A stretch of 64,000 nucleotides of DNA from RAM1 sp050247515 (GTDB lineage Bacteria; Pseudomonadota; Gammaproteobacteria; Burkholderiales; Burkholderiaceae_C), in NCBI GenBank assembly GCA_050247515.1, contig JBFWUB010000010.1:92509-156508 (forward strand). Reading direction: 5' to 3'. Positions within the stretch are counted from its first letter, which is position 1, and every line of letters starts with the position of its first letter. The notes beneath the pieces were generated by a model. The model was not told the DNA's origin and did no database searches. It saw nothing but the letters and a program-made list of their open reading frames with translations. Positions 1-7,531 of this stretch are shown here, one piece after another. The position numbers and the translations under genes are program-made.

Positions 1-170
1 AAATGTTTGAAGGCCGCACGCCCGAGCAGAAAAAAAACCTCGTCAAGGCCCTGACCCAGGCCGCGGCCGACGCGCTGGGCAGCAAGCCCGACAGCGTGGA
101 CGTGATCCTGTACGACATCAAGAAATCCGACTGGGCAACTGGTGGGGAGCTTTGGTCGGAGAAGAAATAG
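1..170 (+). CDS. 4-oxalocrotonate tautomerase family protein (3' part)
   Basis: The last 55 or so residues of a small tautomerase are visible; the 5' end is outside the window. The segment FEGRTPEQKKNLVKAL matches the conserved 'EGR-T-EQK' stretch after strand 1 of the 4-OT family, followed by an amphipathic helix and the strand SVDVILYDI. The C-terminus ends in WSEKK. The catalytic N-terminal proline is not in view, so the substrate cannot be guessed. The ATG at position 3 is internal to the family alignment and is probably not the start. The gene converges on polA and shares its terminator. Confidence 0.8.
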   Translation, partial: MFEGRTPEQKKNLVKALTQAAADALGSKPDSVDVILYDIKKSDWATGGELWSEKK

Positions 171-184
171 CCCAGTGGGGCCAG

Positions 185-209
185 GCGCACTGAACCTCAG
201 TGCGCTTTA
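185..209. terminator. Bidirectional hairpin between the tautomerase gene and polA
   Basis: A perfect 9-bp stem (GCGCACTGA, loop ACC, TCAGTGCGC) is followed by TTTAT on the plus strand. The right arm begins on the polA stop codon (197-199). It lies 14 bases after the tautomerase stop, so it probably serves both converging genes. Confidence 0.7.
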
Positions 210-2995
210 TCCCAGTTCGGCCCCACGCCCACTTCGGCCAGCAAGGGCACCTTGAGCTGGGCCACGCCCGCCATCAGGCGCGGGATTTCCGCGCGCAGCC
301 AGTCCACCTCGGCCTCGGGCACCTCGAACACCAGTTCGTCGTGCACCTGCATGATCATCCGGGTGCCGCGCTGCTCGGCGTCCAGCACCGCCTGCACGGC
401 GTTCATGCTGAGCTTGATGAGATCGGCCGCCGTGCCCTGCATGGGCGCGTTGATGGCCGCGCGCTCGGCGCCGCCGCGGCGCGGGCCGTTGGGTGAATTG
501 ATCTCGGGCAGGTACAGGCGGCGGCCGAACACGGTTTCCACATAGCCCTGACTCTTGGCCATGAGGCGGGTTTCGTCCATGTAGGTCTTGACGCCCGCAA
601 AGCGCTGGAAGTAGCGCTCGATGTAGTTCTTGGCCGCCGTGTTGTCGATGGCCAGCGCGCGCGCCAGGCCGAAGGCGCTCATGCCGTAGATCAGCCCGAA
701 ATTGATGACCTTGGCATAGCGGCGCTGCTCGCTGGACACCTGGTCGACAGGCACGCCAAACACCTCGGCCGCCGTGGCGCGGTGCACGTCCATGCCGTCA
801 TGAAAGGCCTTGAGCAGGGCCTCGTCCTCGCTGATGTGCGCCATGATGCGCAGCTCGATCTGGCTGTAGTCGGCGCTGGCAATGACGCTGCCCGGCGGCG
901 CCACGAAGGCCTCGCGCACGCGCCGGCCCTCGGGCGTGCGGATCGGGATGTTCTGCAGGTTGGGGTCGTTGCTGGACAGCCGGCCGGTGACCGCCACGGC
1001 CTGCGCATAGTGGGTGTGCACGCGGCCGGTGCGCGGCAGCGCCATCTGCGCAAGCTTGTCGGTGTAGGTGCCCTTGAGCTTGGACAGGCTGCGGTGCTCC
1101 AGGATGCGCGCCGGCAGGGGGTAGTCCTCGGCCAGCTTTTCCAGCACTTCCTCGTCGGTGCTGGGCGCGCCGCTGGGCGTCTTCTTGACCACGGGCAAGC
1201 CCAGCTTGGTGAAGAAGATCTCACCGATCTGCTTCGGAGACCCCAGGTTGAACGGCTGCCCCGCCAGCTCGTGCGCCTGCGCCTCCAGCGCCATGATGCG
1301 CTGGCCCAGTTCATGGCTTTGGGCGGCCAGCGTGGGCGCGTCGATCAGCACGCCGTTGCGCTCGATGCGGTACAGCGTTTCGCTGCTGGCCATTTCCAGC
1401 TCATAGATGAAGCGCAGCTTGTCGTCCTTTTGCAGCTGCGGCCACAGCGCGCGGTGCACGTCCAGCGTCTGGTCGCTGTCTTCGCATGAGTATTCCGCCG
1501 CCTTGGCGATGTCCACCTGGCTGAACGGAATCTGGTGCGCGCCCTTGCCGCACAGGTCTTCATAGTTGATGCCGCTGCGGCCCAGGTGGCGCTCGGCCAG
1601 GCTGGCCAGGCCGTGGGGCTTGTGCACTTCCAGCACATAGCTTTGCAGCATGGTGTCGTGGGCATAGCCCCGCACTTCAATGCCGTGGTTGGCAAACACA
1701 TGCCGGTCGTACTTGACATGCTGGCCCAGCTTTTTCTTCGAGCCGTCTTCCAGCCAGGGTTTCAGCCTGGCCAGCACCTCGTCGCGCGGCAACTGCTGCG
1801 GCGCGTCGGGGTAGTTGTGCATCAGCGGGATGTAGGCCGCCTCGCCGGGCGTCACGCTGAAGCTCACGCCCACGATTTCGGCGCGCATTTCGTCCAGCGA
1901 GGTGGTTTCGGTGTCCACCGCCGCCAGGTCGGCCGCCATCAGCCGGGCCAGCCAGGTGTCCATCGCCTCCCAGGTGAAGATGGTGTCGTACCGGAGGTTG
2001 TTGGCTTCGCGGTTGATCTGCACCGGGGGTTCGTCGAACAGCCCGCCGGTTTCGCCGCGGCGCGCGCCCCCCTGCTCTTGCATCAGTTCGGGCGGCGCTT
2101 CCTGGGCCACCAGCGTCTTCACCAGGCCCTTGAAACCGTACTTTTCGCTGAAGGCCTTGAGCGCTTCGCTGTCCTGCCCGCCGATCGCAATGGCGTCCAG
2201 CGCCGGCAAGCCGTCCACATGGCCCGCCAGGTCGCAGTCGGTCCTGATGGTCAGCAGCTCGCGCCCCTTGGGCAGCCAGCCCAGCGCGTTGCGCAGGTTC
2301 TCGCCTGCCACGCCTTTGATCTCATGGGCGCGGGCCACCAGCGCGTCCAGCGAGCCGTATTCGAGCAGCCACTTCACGGCTGTCTTGGGACCCACCTTGG
2401 GCACGCCGGGCACGTTGTCCACCGCGTCACCCACCAGCGTCTGGTAGTCCAGCATCAGCCGCGGCGGAACGCCGAACTCAGCCTCCACACCGGCCATGTC
2501 GCGCCGACGGTCGTTCATGGTGTCGATGACGGTGATGTGCTCGTTCACCAGCTGGCTCAGGTCCTTGTCGCCGCTGGAGATGATGACTTCAATGCCCTGC
2601 TGCGCGGCGATGTGGGCCAGCGTGCCGATCACGTCATCAGCCTCTACGCCCGGCACGTCCAGCACCTGCCAGCCCAGCAGCTTCACCACCTCATGGATCG
2701 GCGGGATCTGGCTGCGCAGGTCGTCGGGCATGGGCGAGCGGTTGGCCTTGTATTCGGCGTACAGCGCATCGCGAAAGGTCGGCCCCTTCGCGTCGAACAC
2801 GCAGGCGGCGTAGTCGGCCCGGACGTCCTTGCGCAGCTTCTGCATCATGTTGATCATGCCCCGGATGGCCCCCGTGGCCGCACTGGTGGGGTCGCCCGGC
2901 ACCGCGCGCAGGTCAGGCATGGCATGAAAGGCCCGGTAGAGGTAGCTGGAGCCATCGACCAGCAGCAGTGTTTTGGGCGTAACGGATTCGGACAT
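197..2995 (-). CDS. polA: DNA polymerase I
   Basis: 932-residue family A DNA polymerase for gap filling in repair and RNA primer removal. All three domains look intact. The N-terminal 5' nuclease has DGSSYLYRAFH and the helix-hairpin-helix stretch DNVPGVPKVGPKTA. The 3'-5' exonuclease keeps its acidic residues (DTETTSLDE, KYDRHVF, YSCEDSDQT), so proofreading should be active. The polymerase domain has motif A SADYSQIELR, motif B RRYAKVINFGLIYG and motif C MQVHDELVFE. The start at MSESVTPK was chosen because the nuclease fold begins directly after it; the frame stays open much further upstream, but that part is antisense to thrB. The gene is divergent from the DUF2782-thrB pair. Confidence 0.97.
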   Translation of the reverse strand: MSESVTPKTLLLVDGSSYLYRAFHAMPDLRAVPGDPTSAATGAIRGMINMMQKLRKDVRADYAACVFDAKGPTFRDALYAEYKANRSPMPDDLRSQIPPIHEVVKLLGWQVLDVPGVEADDVIGTLAHIAAQQGIEVIISSGDKDLSQLVNEHITVIDTMNDRRRDMAGVEAEFGVPPRLMLDYQTLVGDAVDNVPGVPKVGPKTAVKWLLEYGSLDALVARAHEIKGVAGENLRNALGWLPKGRELLTIRTDCDLAGHVDGLPALDAIAIGGQDSEALKAFSEKYGFKGLVKTLVAQEAPPELMQEQGGARRGETGGLFDEPPVQINREANNLRYDTIFTWEAMDTWLARLMAADLAAVDTETTSLDEMRAEIVGVSFSVTPGEAAYIPLMHNYPDAPQQLPRDEVLARLKPWLEDGSKKKLGQHVKYDRHVFANHGIEVRGYAHDTMLQSYVLEVHKPHGLASLAERHLGRSGINYEDLCGKGAHQIPFSQVDIAKAAEYSCEDSDQTLDVHRALWPQLQKDDKLRFIYELEMASSETLYRIERNGVLIDAPTLAAQSHELGQRIMALEAQAHELAGQPFNLGSPKQIGEIFFTKLGLPVVKKTPSGAPSTDEEVLEKLAEDYPLPARILEHRSLSKLKGTYTDKLAQMALPRTGRVHTHYAQAVAVTGRLSSNDPNLQNIPIRTPEGRRVREAFVAPPGSVIASADYSQIELRIMAHISEDEALLKAFHDGMDVHRATAAEVFGVPVDQVSSEQRRYAKVINFGLIYGMSAFGLARALAIDNTAAKNYIERYFQRFAGVKTYMDETRLMAKSQGYVETVFGRRLYLPEINSPNGPRRGGAERAAINAPMQGTAADLIKLSMNAVQAVLDAEQRGTRMIMQVHDELVFEVPEAEVDWLRAEIPRLMAGVAQLKVPLLAEVGVGPNWDKAH

Positions 2996-3099
2996 GGGGC
3001 GGGAAAAAGAGTGGGCCGTCGGGGGGATGCGGCTGGCCTGACAGTTTAGGGCCTGTTCCCGCAGCGCATGAGCGTGACAGGGTGCGGCGGCTGATTTCC

Positions 3100-3105
3100 T
3101 ACAAT
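3100..3105 (+). promoter_or_regulatory. Candidate -10 (TACAAT) of the DUF2782-thrB unit
   Basis: TACAAT ends 7 bases before the ATG at 3113, which would place transcription initiation on or next to that start codon. No convincing -35 is seen. It overlaps the alternative upstream ATG at 3104. Confidence 0.45.
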
Positions 3106-3112
3106 GGCGGCC

Positions 3113-3397
3113 ATGCGAGCCCTCCTCTGTCTTTGCGCCCTCGCGGGCTGCGCCGCCGTGCAGGCCCAGCCTCCGTCCACGGGCACCGCCCCTGCCACGC
3201 TGCAGCGCGACACGCAGACCGCGGGGCGGCACAACCAGCGCATCGAGCGCGTGCGCATCGAGGACGCCGGCAGCCGCGTGGACGAGCTGCGCTACGGCGG
3301 CGAGTCGCAGAGCATCACCGTGCAGCCCAAGGCCGACGTGCCCGAATACCAGGTGCAGCGCGACGGCACGCGCGTCTGGAACGTCCTGAAATTCTGA
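3113..3397 (+). CDS. DUF2782-type small exported protein
   Basis: About 94 residues: a signal peptide (MRALLCLCALAGCAAVQAQ), then a charged domain RIERVRIEDAGSRVDELRYG ending in RVWNVLKF. Both the domain and its position between polA and thrB resemble the DUF2782 protein found beside polA and thrB in Pseudomonas; its function is unknown. The ATG at 3113 is preferred to the in-frame ATG at 3104 because the signal peptide begins cleanly there and a TACAAT hexamer overlaps 3104. thrB starts 16 bases after its stop, suggesting cotranscription. Confidence 0.7.
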   Translation: MRALLCLCALAGCAAVQAQPPSTGTAPATLQRDTQTAGRHNQRIERVRIEDAGSRVDELRYGGESQSITVQPKADVPEYQVQRDGTRVWNVLKF

Positions 3398-3412
3398 CCC
3401 CGCAAACCTTCC

Positions 3413-4363
3413 ATGGCTGTTTTCACTGAAGTCACCGCCGAACAGGCGCAGGCCCTGCTGGGCGAACTGAAACTCGGCGAGCTGCGCGAACTGCGCGGTA
3501 TCGAGGGCGGCATAGAGAACACCAACTACTTCGCCACCACCTCCGAGGGCGAGTACGTGCTTACGCTGTTCGAGCGGCTGTCGTTTGAACAGCTGCCGTT
3601 TTACCTGCACCTGATGAAGCACCTGGCGCAGCGCGGCATCCCCGTGCCCGACCCGGCGGCCAACCGCGACGGCGACATCCTGCACACCGTGTGCGGCAAG
3701 CCGGCGGCCGTGGTGAACCGCCTGCGCGGCAGGAGCGAGCTGGCCCCCGGCGTGGGCCACTGCGCCGCCGTGGGCGCCATGCTGGCGCGCATGCACCTGG
3801 CCGGGCGCGACTTCAACCGCAGCCAGCCCAACCTGCGCGGCCTGCCCTGGTGGAACGAGACCGTGCCGGTGGTGCTGCCCCACCTGGACGCGGCGCAGGC
3901 CGCGCTGCTGCGCGCCGAGCTGGCCTACCAGAACCATGTGGCCGCCAGCGCCGCCTATGCCGCGCTGCCGCGCGGGCCGGTCCATGCCGACCTGTTCCGT
4001 GACAACGTGATGTTTGACGGCGGCGAGCTGACCGGCTTTTTTGACTTCTATTTCGCCGGTGTGGACACCTGGCTGTTCGACATTGCGGTGTGCCTGAACG
4101 ACTGGTGCATTGACCTGGCCACCGGCGCCCATCACGCGCCGCGCGCCAGCGCGTTCCTGCAGGCCTACGCCGCCGCGCGGCCCCTGTCACGCGCCGAGCG
4201 CAGCCTGCTGCCGGCCATGGCGCGCGCGGGCGCCCTGCGCTTCTGGATATCCCGCCTGTGGGACTATCACCTGCCGCGCGAAGCCTCCATGCTCAAGCCG
4301 CACGACCCCACGCACTTCGAGCGCGTGCTGCGCCAGCGCGTGGCCCAGCCGGTGCAGGCCTGA
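3413..4363 (+). CDS. thrB: Homoserine kinase
   Basis: 316 residues of the aminoglycoside-phosphotransferase (APH)-fold homoserine kinase typical of proteobacteria such as Pseudomonas, not the GHMP type of enterics. It phosphorylates homoserine in threonine synthesis. Visible signatures are IEGGIENTNYF in the nucleotide-binding lobe, the Brenner-type motif VHADLFRDNVMF, and the metal-binding GFFDFYFAGVD. The start MAVFTEVTAEQ matches the usual N-terminus of the family. No other threonine genes lie nearby. Confidence 0.95.
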   Translation: MAVFTEVTAEQAQALLGELKLGELRELRGIEGGIENTNYFATTSEGEYVLTLFERLSFEQLPFYLHLMKHLAQRGIPVPDPAANRDGDILHTVCGKPAAVVNRLRGRSELAPGVGHCAAVGAMLARMHLAGRDFNRSQPNLRGLPWWNETVPVVLPHLDAAQAALLRAELAYQNHVAASAAYAALPRGPVHADLFRDNVMFDGGELTGFFDFYFAGVDTWLFDIAVCLNDWCIDLATGAHHAPRASAFLQAYAAARPLSRAERSLLPAMARAGALRFWISRLWDYHLPREASMLKPHDPTHFERVLRQRVAQPVQA

Positions 4364-4469
4364 GCCACCGGGCGGGCGGGGCCTGTTAAATTTGTCACGC
4401 TACCGCCGGCGGGCCATACTGCCGCGGTAAGGTGGCCGCCTCCAAACCGACCCTTCCCACGTATATCGC

Positions 4470-5264
4470 ATGAAACTCAACATTGTTCCGGCACGCACAG
4501 GTATCCAGTGGGTCAAGCTCGGCATTCAAACCTTCTTTCGCCAGCCGTTGGCGCTTTCCGGCCTGTTCTTCATGTTCATGGCCGTGATGTCGATCGCCAC
4601 CATGGTGCCGCTGATCGGCAGCGCGCTGGCGCTGGCCCTGCTGCCGGCCGCCACGCTGGGCCTGATGGCCGCCACCCAGGAGGCCACGCGGGGCAAGTTC
4701 CCCATGCCGTCCATCCTGATCACCGCCTTTCGCGCGGGGCAGCAGCGGCTGCAGGCCATGCTGGTGCTGGGCGCCCTGTATGCGCTGGGCTTTCTGATGG
4801 TGATGGGCGTGTCGGCGCTGTTCGACGGCGGCAAGTTCGCCAGGCTGTACCTGGTGGGCGGCCAGATCACGCGCGAGCTGGCGCTGGACGACAGCTTCCA
4901 GAGCGCGATGTGGGCCGCCATGGCGCTGTACCTGCCGCTGTCGCTGCTGTTCTGGCATGCGCCGGCGCTGGTGCACTGGCACGGTGTGCCGCCGCTCAAA
5001 AGCCTGTTCTTCAGCTTTGTGGCCTGCATGCGCAACTTCAAGGCGTTCACGCTGTTCGGGCTGGCCTGGGTGGGCGTGTTCCTGTTCGGCGGCCTCATCA
5101 TCACCGTGTTTGCCGCGCTGATCGGCAGCCCGAAAGTGGTGGGCGTGGCCATGGTGCCGGCCGCCTTGCTGATGGCCGCGATGTTTTTCACCTCGGTTTT
5201 CTTCACCTTCCGCGACAGCTTCGTCGCTGACGACGCCCCCACCACCACCGGAGACACGCCATGA
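4470..5264 (+). CDS. BPSS1780-family multi-pass membrane protein
   Basis: 264 residues with about six hydrophobic segments (LALSGLFFMFMAVMSIATMV, ALALALLPAATLGLMA, LGALYALGFLMVMGV and others). The N-terminus MKLNIVPARTGIQWVKLG and the overall plan match the uncharacterised membrane family named after Burkholderia BPSS1780. Function unknown. Its stop overlaps the start of the downstream FecR-domain gene as ATGA, so the two are likely translationally coupled. Confidence 0.75.
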   Translation: MKLNIVPARTGIQWVKLGIQTFFRQPLALSGLFFMFMAVMSIATMVPLIGSALALALLPAATLGLMAATQEATRGKFPMPSILITAFRAGQQRLQAMLVLGALYALGFLMVMGVSALFDGGKFARLYLVGGQITRELALDDSFQSAMWAAMALYLPLSLLFWHAPALVHWHGVPPLKSLFFSFVACMRNFKAFTLFGLAWVGVFLFGGLIITVFAALIGSPKVVGVAMVPAALLMAAMFFTSVFFTFRDSFVADDAPTTTGDTP

Positions 5265-6016
5265 CCCAGCACACCCTGCAAGGCCGCACCGAAGACGAAG
5301 TCCTGTGGTTTCGCCGCCGCAGCTTCCTGCAGGCCGCCGCCGCCTGGACGTCCATGGGCGGGTTTGCCGCCGCCCAGGCCCAGCAGCGCAGCAACATCGT
5401 GGAGCTGCAGGGAGAGGCCCTGGTCAATGGCGCGCGGCTTTCACCGCAGCAGGTGATCCAGAGCGGCGATTCACTGGAAACAGGGCCTGGCTCCAACCTG
5501 ATCTTCGTCATCGGCAACTCATCGTTCCAGGTGCGCCAGAACTCGCGACTGACGGTGGAGCGCGGCGCGACGCTCAACGCCATCAGCGTGCTGCGCATGG
5601 TCACCGGCGCCGTGGCCAGCGTGTGGGGCCGCGGCAGCAGCCGCCAGATCGTCACGCCCACGCTGACGGCCGGCATCCGTGGCACCGGCGTGTACACCGA
5701 GGTGTTCCCCGCGCAAAGCTACCGCAGCTACTTCTGCAACTGCTACGGCACGGTGGACATGGGCGCCGGCCCCGACAAGGCCGTGAGCCGCGCCGACTAC
5801 CACCAGGCGTTCTGGGGAGAAGTGGAACCCAAGGAAGGCAAGTTCCTGACGCCGGCCAAGGCCATCAACCACACGGACGAGGAGCTTGAGTTCCTGGCCC
5901 GCCTGGTCGACCAGCGCACCGCGTGGCAGATCGCCGGCAAGAAGGGCGTGAAGGACGGCAGCGGCTACATGGAAGAAAAGCCGGGGCAGACGCACCCGGC
6001 TGCCACGCCGCGCTGA
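5261..6016 (+). CDS. FecR-domain exported protein
   Basis: 251 residues. The N-terminus carries a twin-arginine-like signal (RRRSFLQAAAAWTSMGG). It is followed by a FecR-type beta-rich domain: IVELQGEALVNGARL, then LETGPGSNLIFVIGN, VRQNSRLTVERG and TPTLTAGIRGTGVYTE. In related proteins this domain often binds the periplasmic or outer-membrane surface; there is no sigma factor or TonB receptor nearby, so iron signalling is not supported. An unusual CNCYG segment follows the domain. Translationally coupled to the upstream membrane protein. Confidence 0.75.
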   Translation: MTQHTLQGRTEDEVLWFRRRSFLQAAAAWTSMGGFAAAQAQQRSNIVELQGEALVNGARLSPQQVIQSGDSLETGPGSNLIFVIGNSSFQVRQNSRLTVERGATLNAISVLRMVTGAVASVWGRGSSRQIVTPTLTAGIRGTGVYTEVFPAQSYRSYFCNCYGTVDMGAGPDKAVSRADYHQAFWGEVEPKEGKFLTPAKAINHTDEELEFLARLVDQRTAWQIAGKKGVKDGSGYMEEKPGQTHPAATPR

Positions 6017-6063
6017 GGCACGGCACCCCGCGCCGTTCGCGCTGAGGCGCGGCGCCTGTAGCC

Positions 6064-6540
6064 TTATTTCGCCGCCGGCTTGTAGTCCGCCATGGCCTTG
6101 GCCAGGGTGACGTATTCCTCGCAGGTCTTGTTGCCGCAGATCGCCTCCAGCTGGGCCAGGTGCTTTTGCGCTTCTTCGGGGCGCTTTTCCATCAGGTAGG
6201 CCTGGCCGATGTATTCGTGCGCACCCTTGTGCCTGGGGTCCAGCCGCAGCGCAATGTAGTAGTGCTCGAACGCCTTGGTGATGTCGGGCGTGGCCTGCTT
6301 GCGGTAGCTGTAGCCCAGCAGGTTGTGCACGTCGGCATTGCGCGGCTCCACCCGGGCCGCCGCGTTCAGCTCGCTCAGGGCGCGGCGCCAGTCCTTCGCC
6401 TCAATGGCCTTGCGCGCCTCGGTCATGCGCTCGGCCGCGGTGGGCGGCGGCGGCGCGCTGGGGTTGCTGCCCGGAGTGTCGGCGGCATGGGCCAGGGTGG
6501 CGGCGGCGGCCAATGCCACCAGCAAATGTCTGCAGTTCAT
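6064..6540 (-). CDS. Periplasmic TPR-repeat protein
   Basis: 158 residues: a signal peptide (NCRHLLVALAAAATLAHAA), a Pro-rich linker, then about three tetratricopeptide-like helical repeats (DWRRALSELNAAARVEPRN, DVHNLLGYSYRKQ, ALRLDPRHKGAHEYIGQAYL). Probably a periplasmic protein-protein interaction scaffold; partner unknown. Two consecutive ATGs exist; the second (6540) sits 6 bases from an AGGAG sequence and is preferred, the first (6543) would add one Met. Last gene of the minus-strand series uvrD - IclR - TPR, 148 bases after the IclR stop. Confidence 0.75.
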   Translation of the reverse strand: MNCRHLLVALAAAATLAHAADTPGSNPSAPPPPTAAERMTEARKAIEAKDWRRALSELNAAARVEPRNADVHNLLGYSYRKQATPDITKAFEHYYIALRLDPRHKGAHEYIGQAYLMEKRPEEAQKHLAQLEAICGNKTCEEYVTLAKAMADYKPAAK

Positions 6541-6688
6541 CATGAGCTCCTGAAGGTTCTGTCTGTCGGTTGGTCGATGCGGCCCGGCCACAGTGTCTGC
6601 GCCATGTCTGGCGGCGTCAATTGCCGCCGGGCCTGTCAGATAAACGCGGCAAACCGGCTGGTGGATGCAGCGCGGCAGGCTCTATTTC

Positions 6689-7486
6689 TCAGGCCGGGTC
6701 GCCAGCGCCCTGCAGCTGCGCGGCAATGGCCACCATCTGGGGGCGGACTTCGTCCATCAGGAAGCCGCGCGTGAGGTTGAAGCCCGGGCCGCCGCAGTTG
6801 ATCGACATGACCTGCCCGCCGCCGGGGCTGCGAAACGCCACGGCCACGGCATTCACGTCGCGCTGCCATTCGCCAAACGAGCTGCAGCAGCCCAGCGCCT
6901 GGTATTCGGCCAGCGATTCCTCGATCCGGTCACGCACGCGGGGCCAGGCCGATTCATCGTGCGCGCGGATGCGCTCCAGCAGCGCGTTGCGTTCGGCTTC
7001 GCTGCACACGGCCAGGTAGGCCCGGCCCATGGCCGTGGTGGCCACGGGGATGCGCGAGCCCACATTCAGGCTCAGCGTCAGGGCCGCCTCGCTGCGGCAG
7101 GTTTCCACGTAGATCATGCTCAGGCGGTCGCGCAGGCCCAGCGCCACCAGCGCGCCGCTGCGGTCGGCCACGTCCTGCATCAGCGGGCGGGCCAGGGCGC
7201 GCATGTCCATGCGCGCGATCATCGCGCCGCCCAGCGCCAGCACGGCGCTGCCCAGCTTGTAGCCGGGGGCGCCGTTGGCGTCCTCGGTGTGCTCCAGGTA
7301 GCCGTGCTTGACCAGTGTGTAGGTCAGCCGCGAGATGGTTGATTTGGGCAGGCCGCAGCGCCGCGCGAGTTCCTGGTTGCCCAGCATGCGGTCGCGCGAC
7401 CGGAAGGCGCTGAGCACGTCCAGCCCGCGCGCCAGCGCCGTCACAAAGTGGCGGTCTTCCTTGGCGTTGGGTGGGGTCGCAGGCAT
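6689..7486 (-). CDS. IclR-family transcriptional regulator
   Basis: 265 residues. The N-terminal winged helix-turn-helix includes GLDVLSAFRSRDRML, NQELARRCGLPKSTISRLTY and KHGYLEHTED. The C-terminal IclR effector domain includes YVETCRSEAALTLSLNVG, PVATTAMGRAYLAV and a cysteine-containing SINCGGPGFNL near the end. IclR proteins usually control nearby catabolic genes, but none is adjacent here, so the target cannot be inferred. A Shine-Dalgarno GAGGAA precedes the ATG. Confidence 0.9.
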   Translation of the reverse strand: MPATPPNAKEDRHFVTALARGLDVLSAFRSRDRMLGNQELARRCGLPKSTISRLTYTLVKHGYLEHTEDANGAPGYKLGSAVLALGGAMIARMDMRALARPLMQDVADRSGALVALGLRDRLSMIYVETCRSEAALTLSLNVGSRIPVATTAMGRAYLAVCSEAERNALLERIRAHDESAWPRVRDRIEESLAEYQALGCCSSFGEWQRDVNAVAVAFRSPGGGQVMSINCGGPGFNLTRGFLMDEVRPQMVAIAAQLQGAGDPA

Positions 7487-7531
7487 GGGATTCCTCGAAG
7501 CCTGCCATTCTGACCGGCCGCGTGCTCCCGG

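Noticed and set aside
1535..3049. 504-residue open frame antisense to polA
   Set aside because: Shadow of polA with no recognisable domain and no ribosome-binding site.
2996..4135. N-terminal extension of polA to about 1312 residues
   Set aside because: The polA frame stays open upstream only because G+C-rich DNA lacks stops; the extra part is antisense to DUF2782 and thrB and lies before the invariant start of the nuclease domain.
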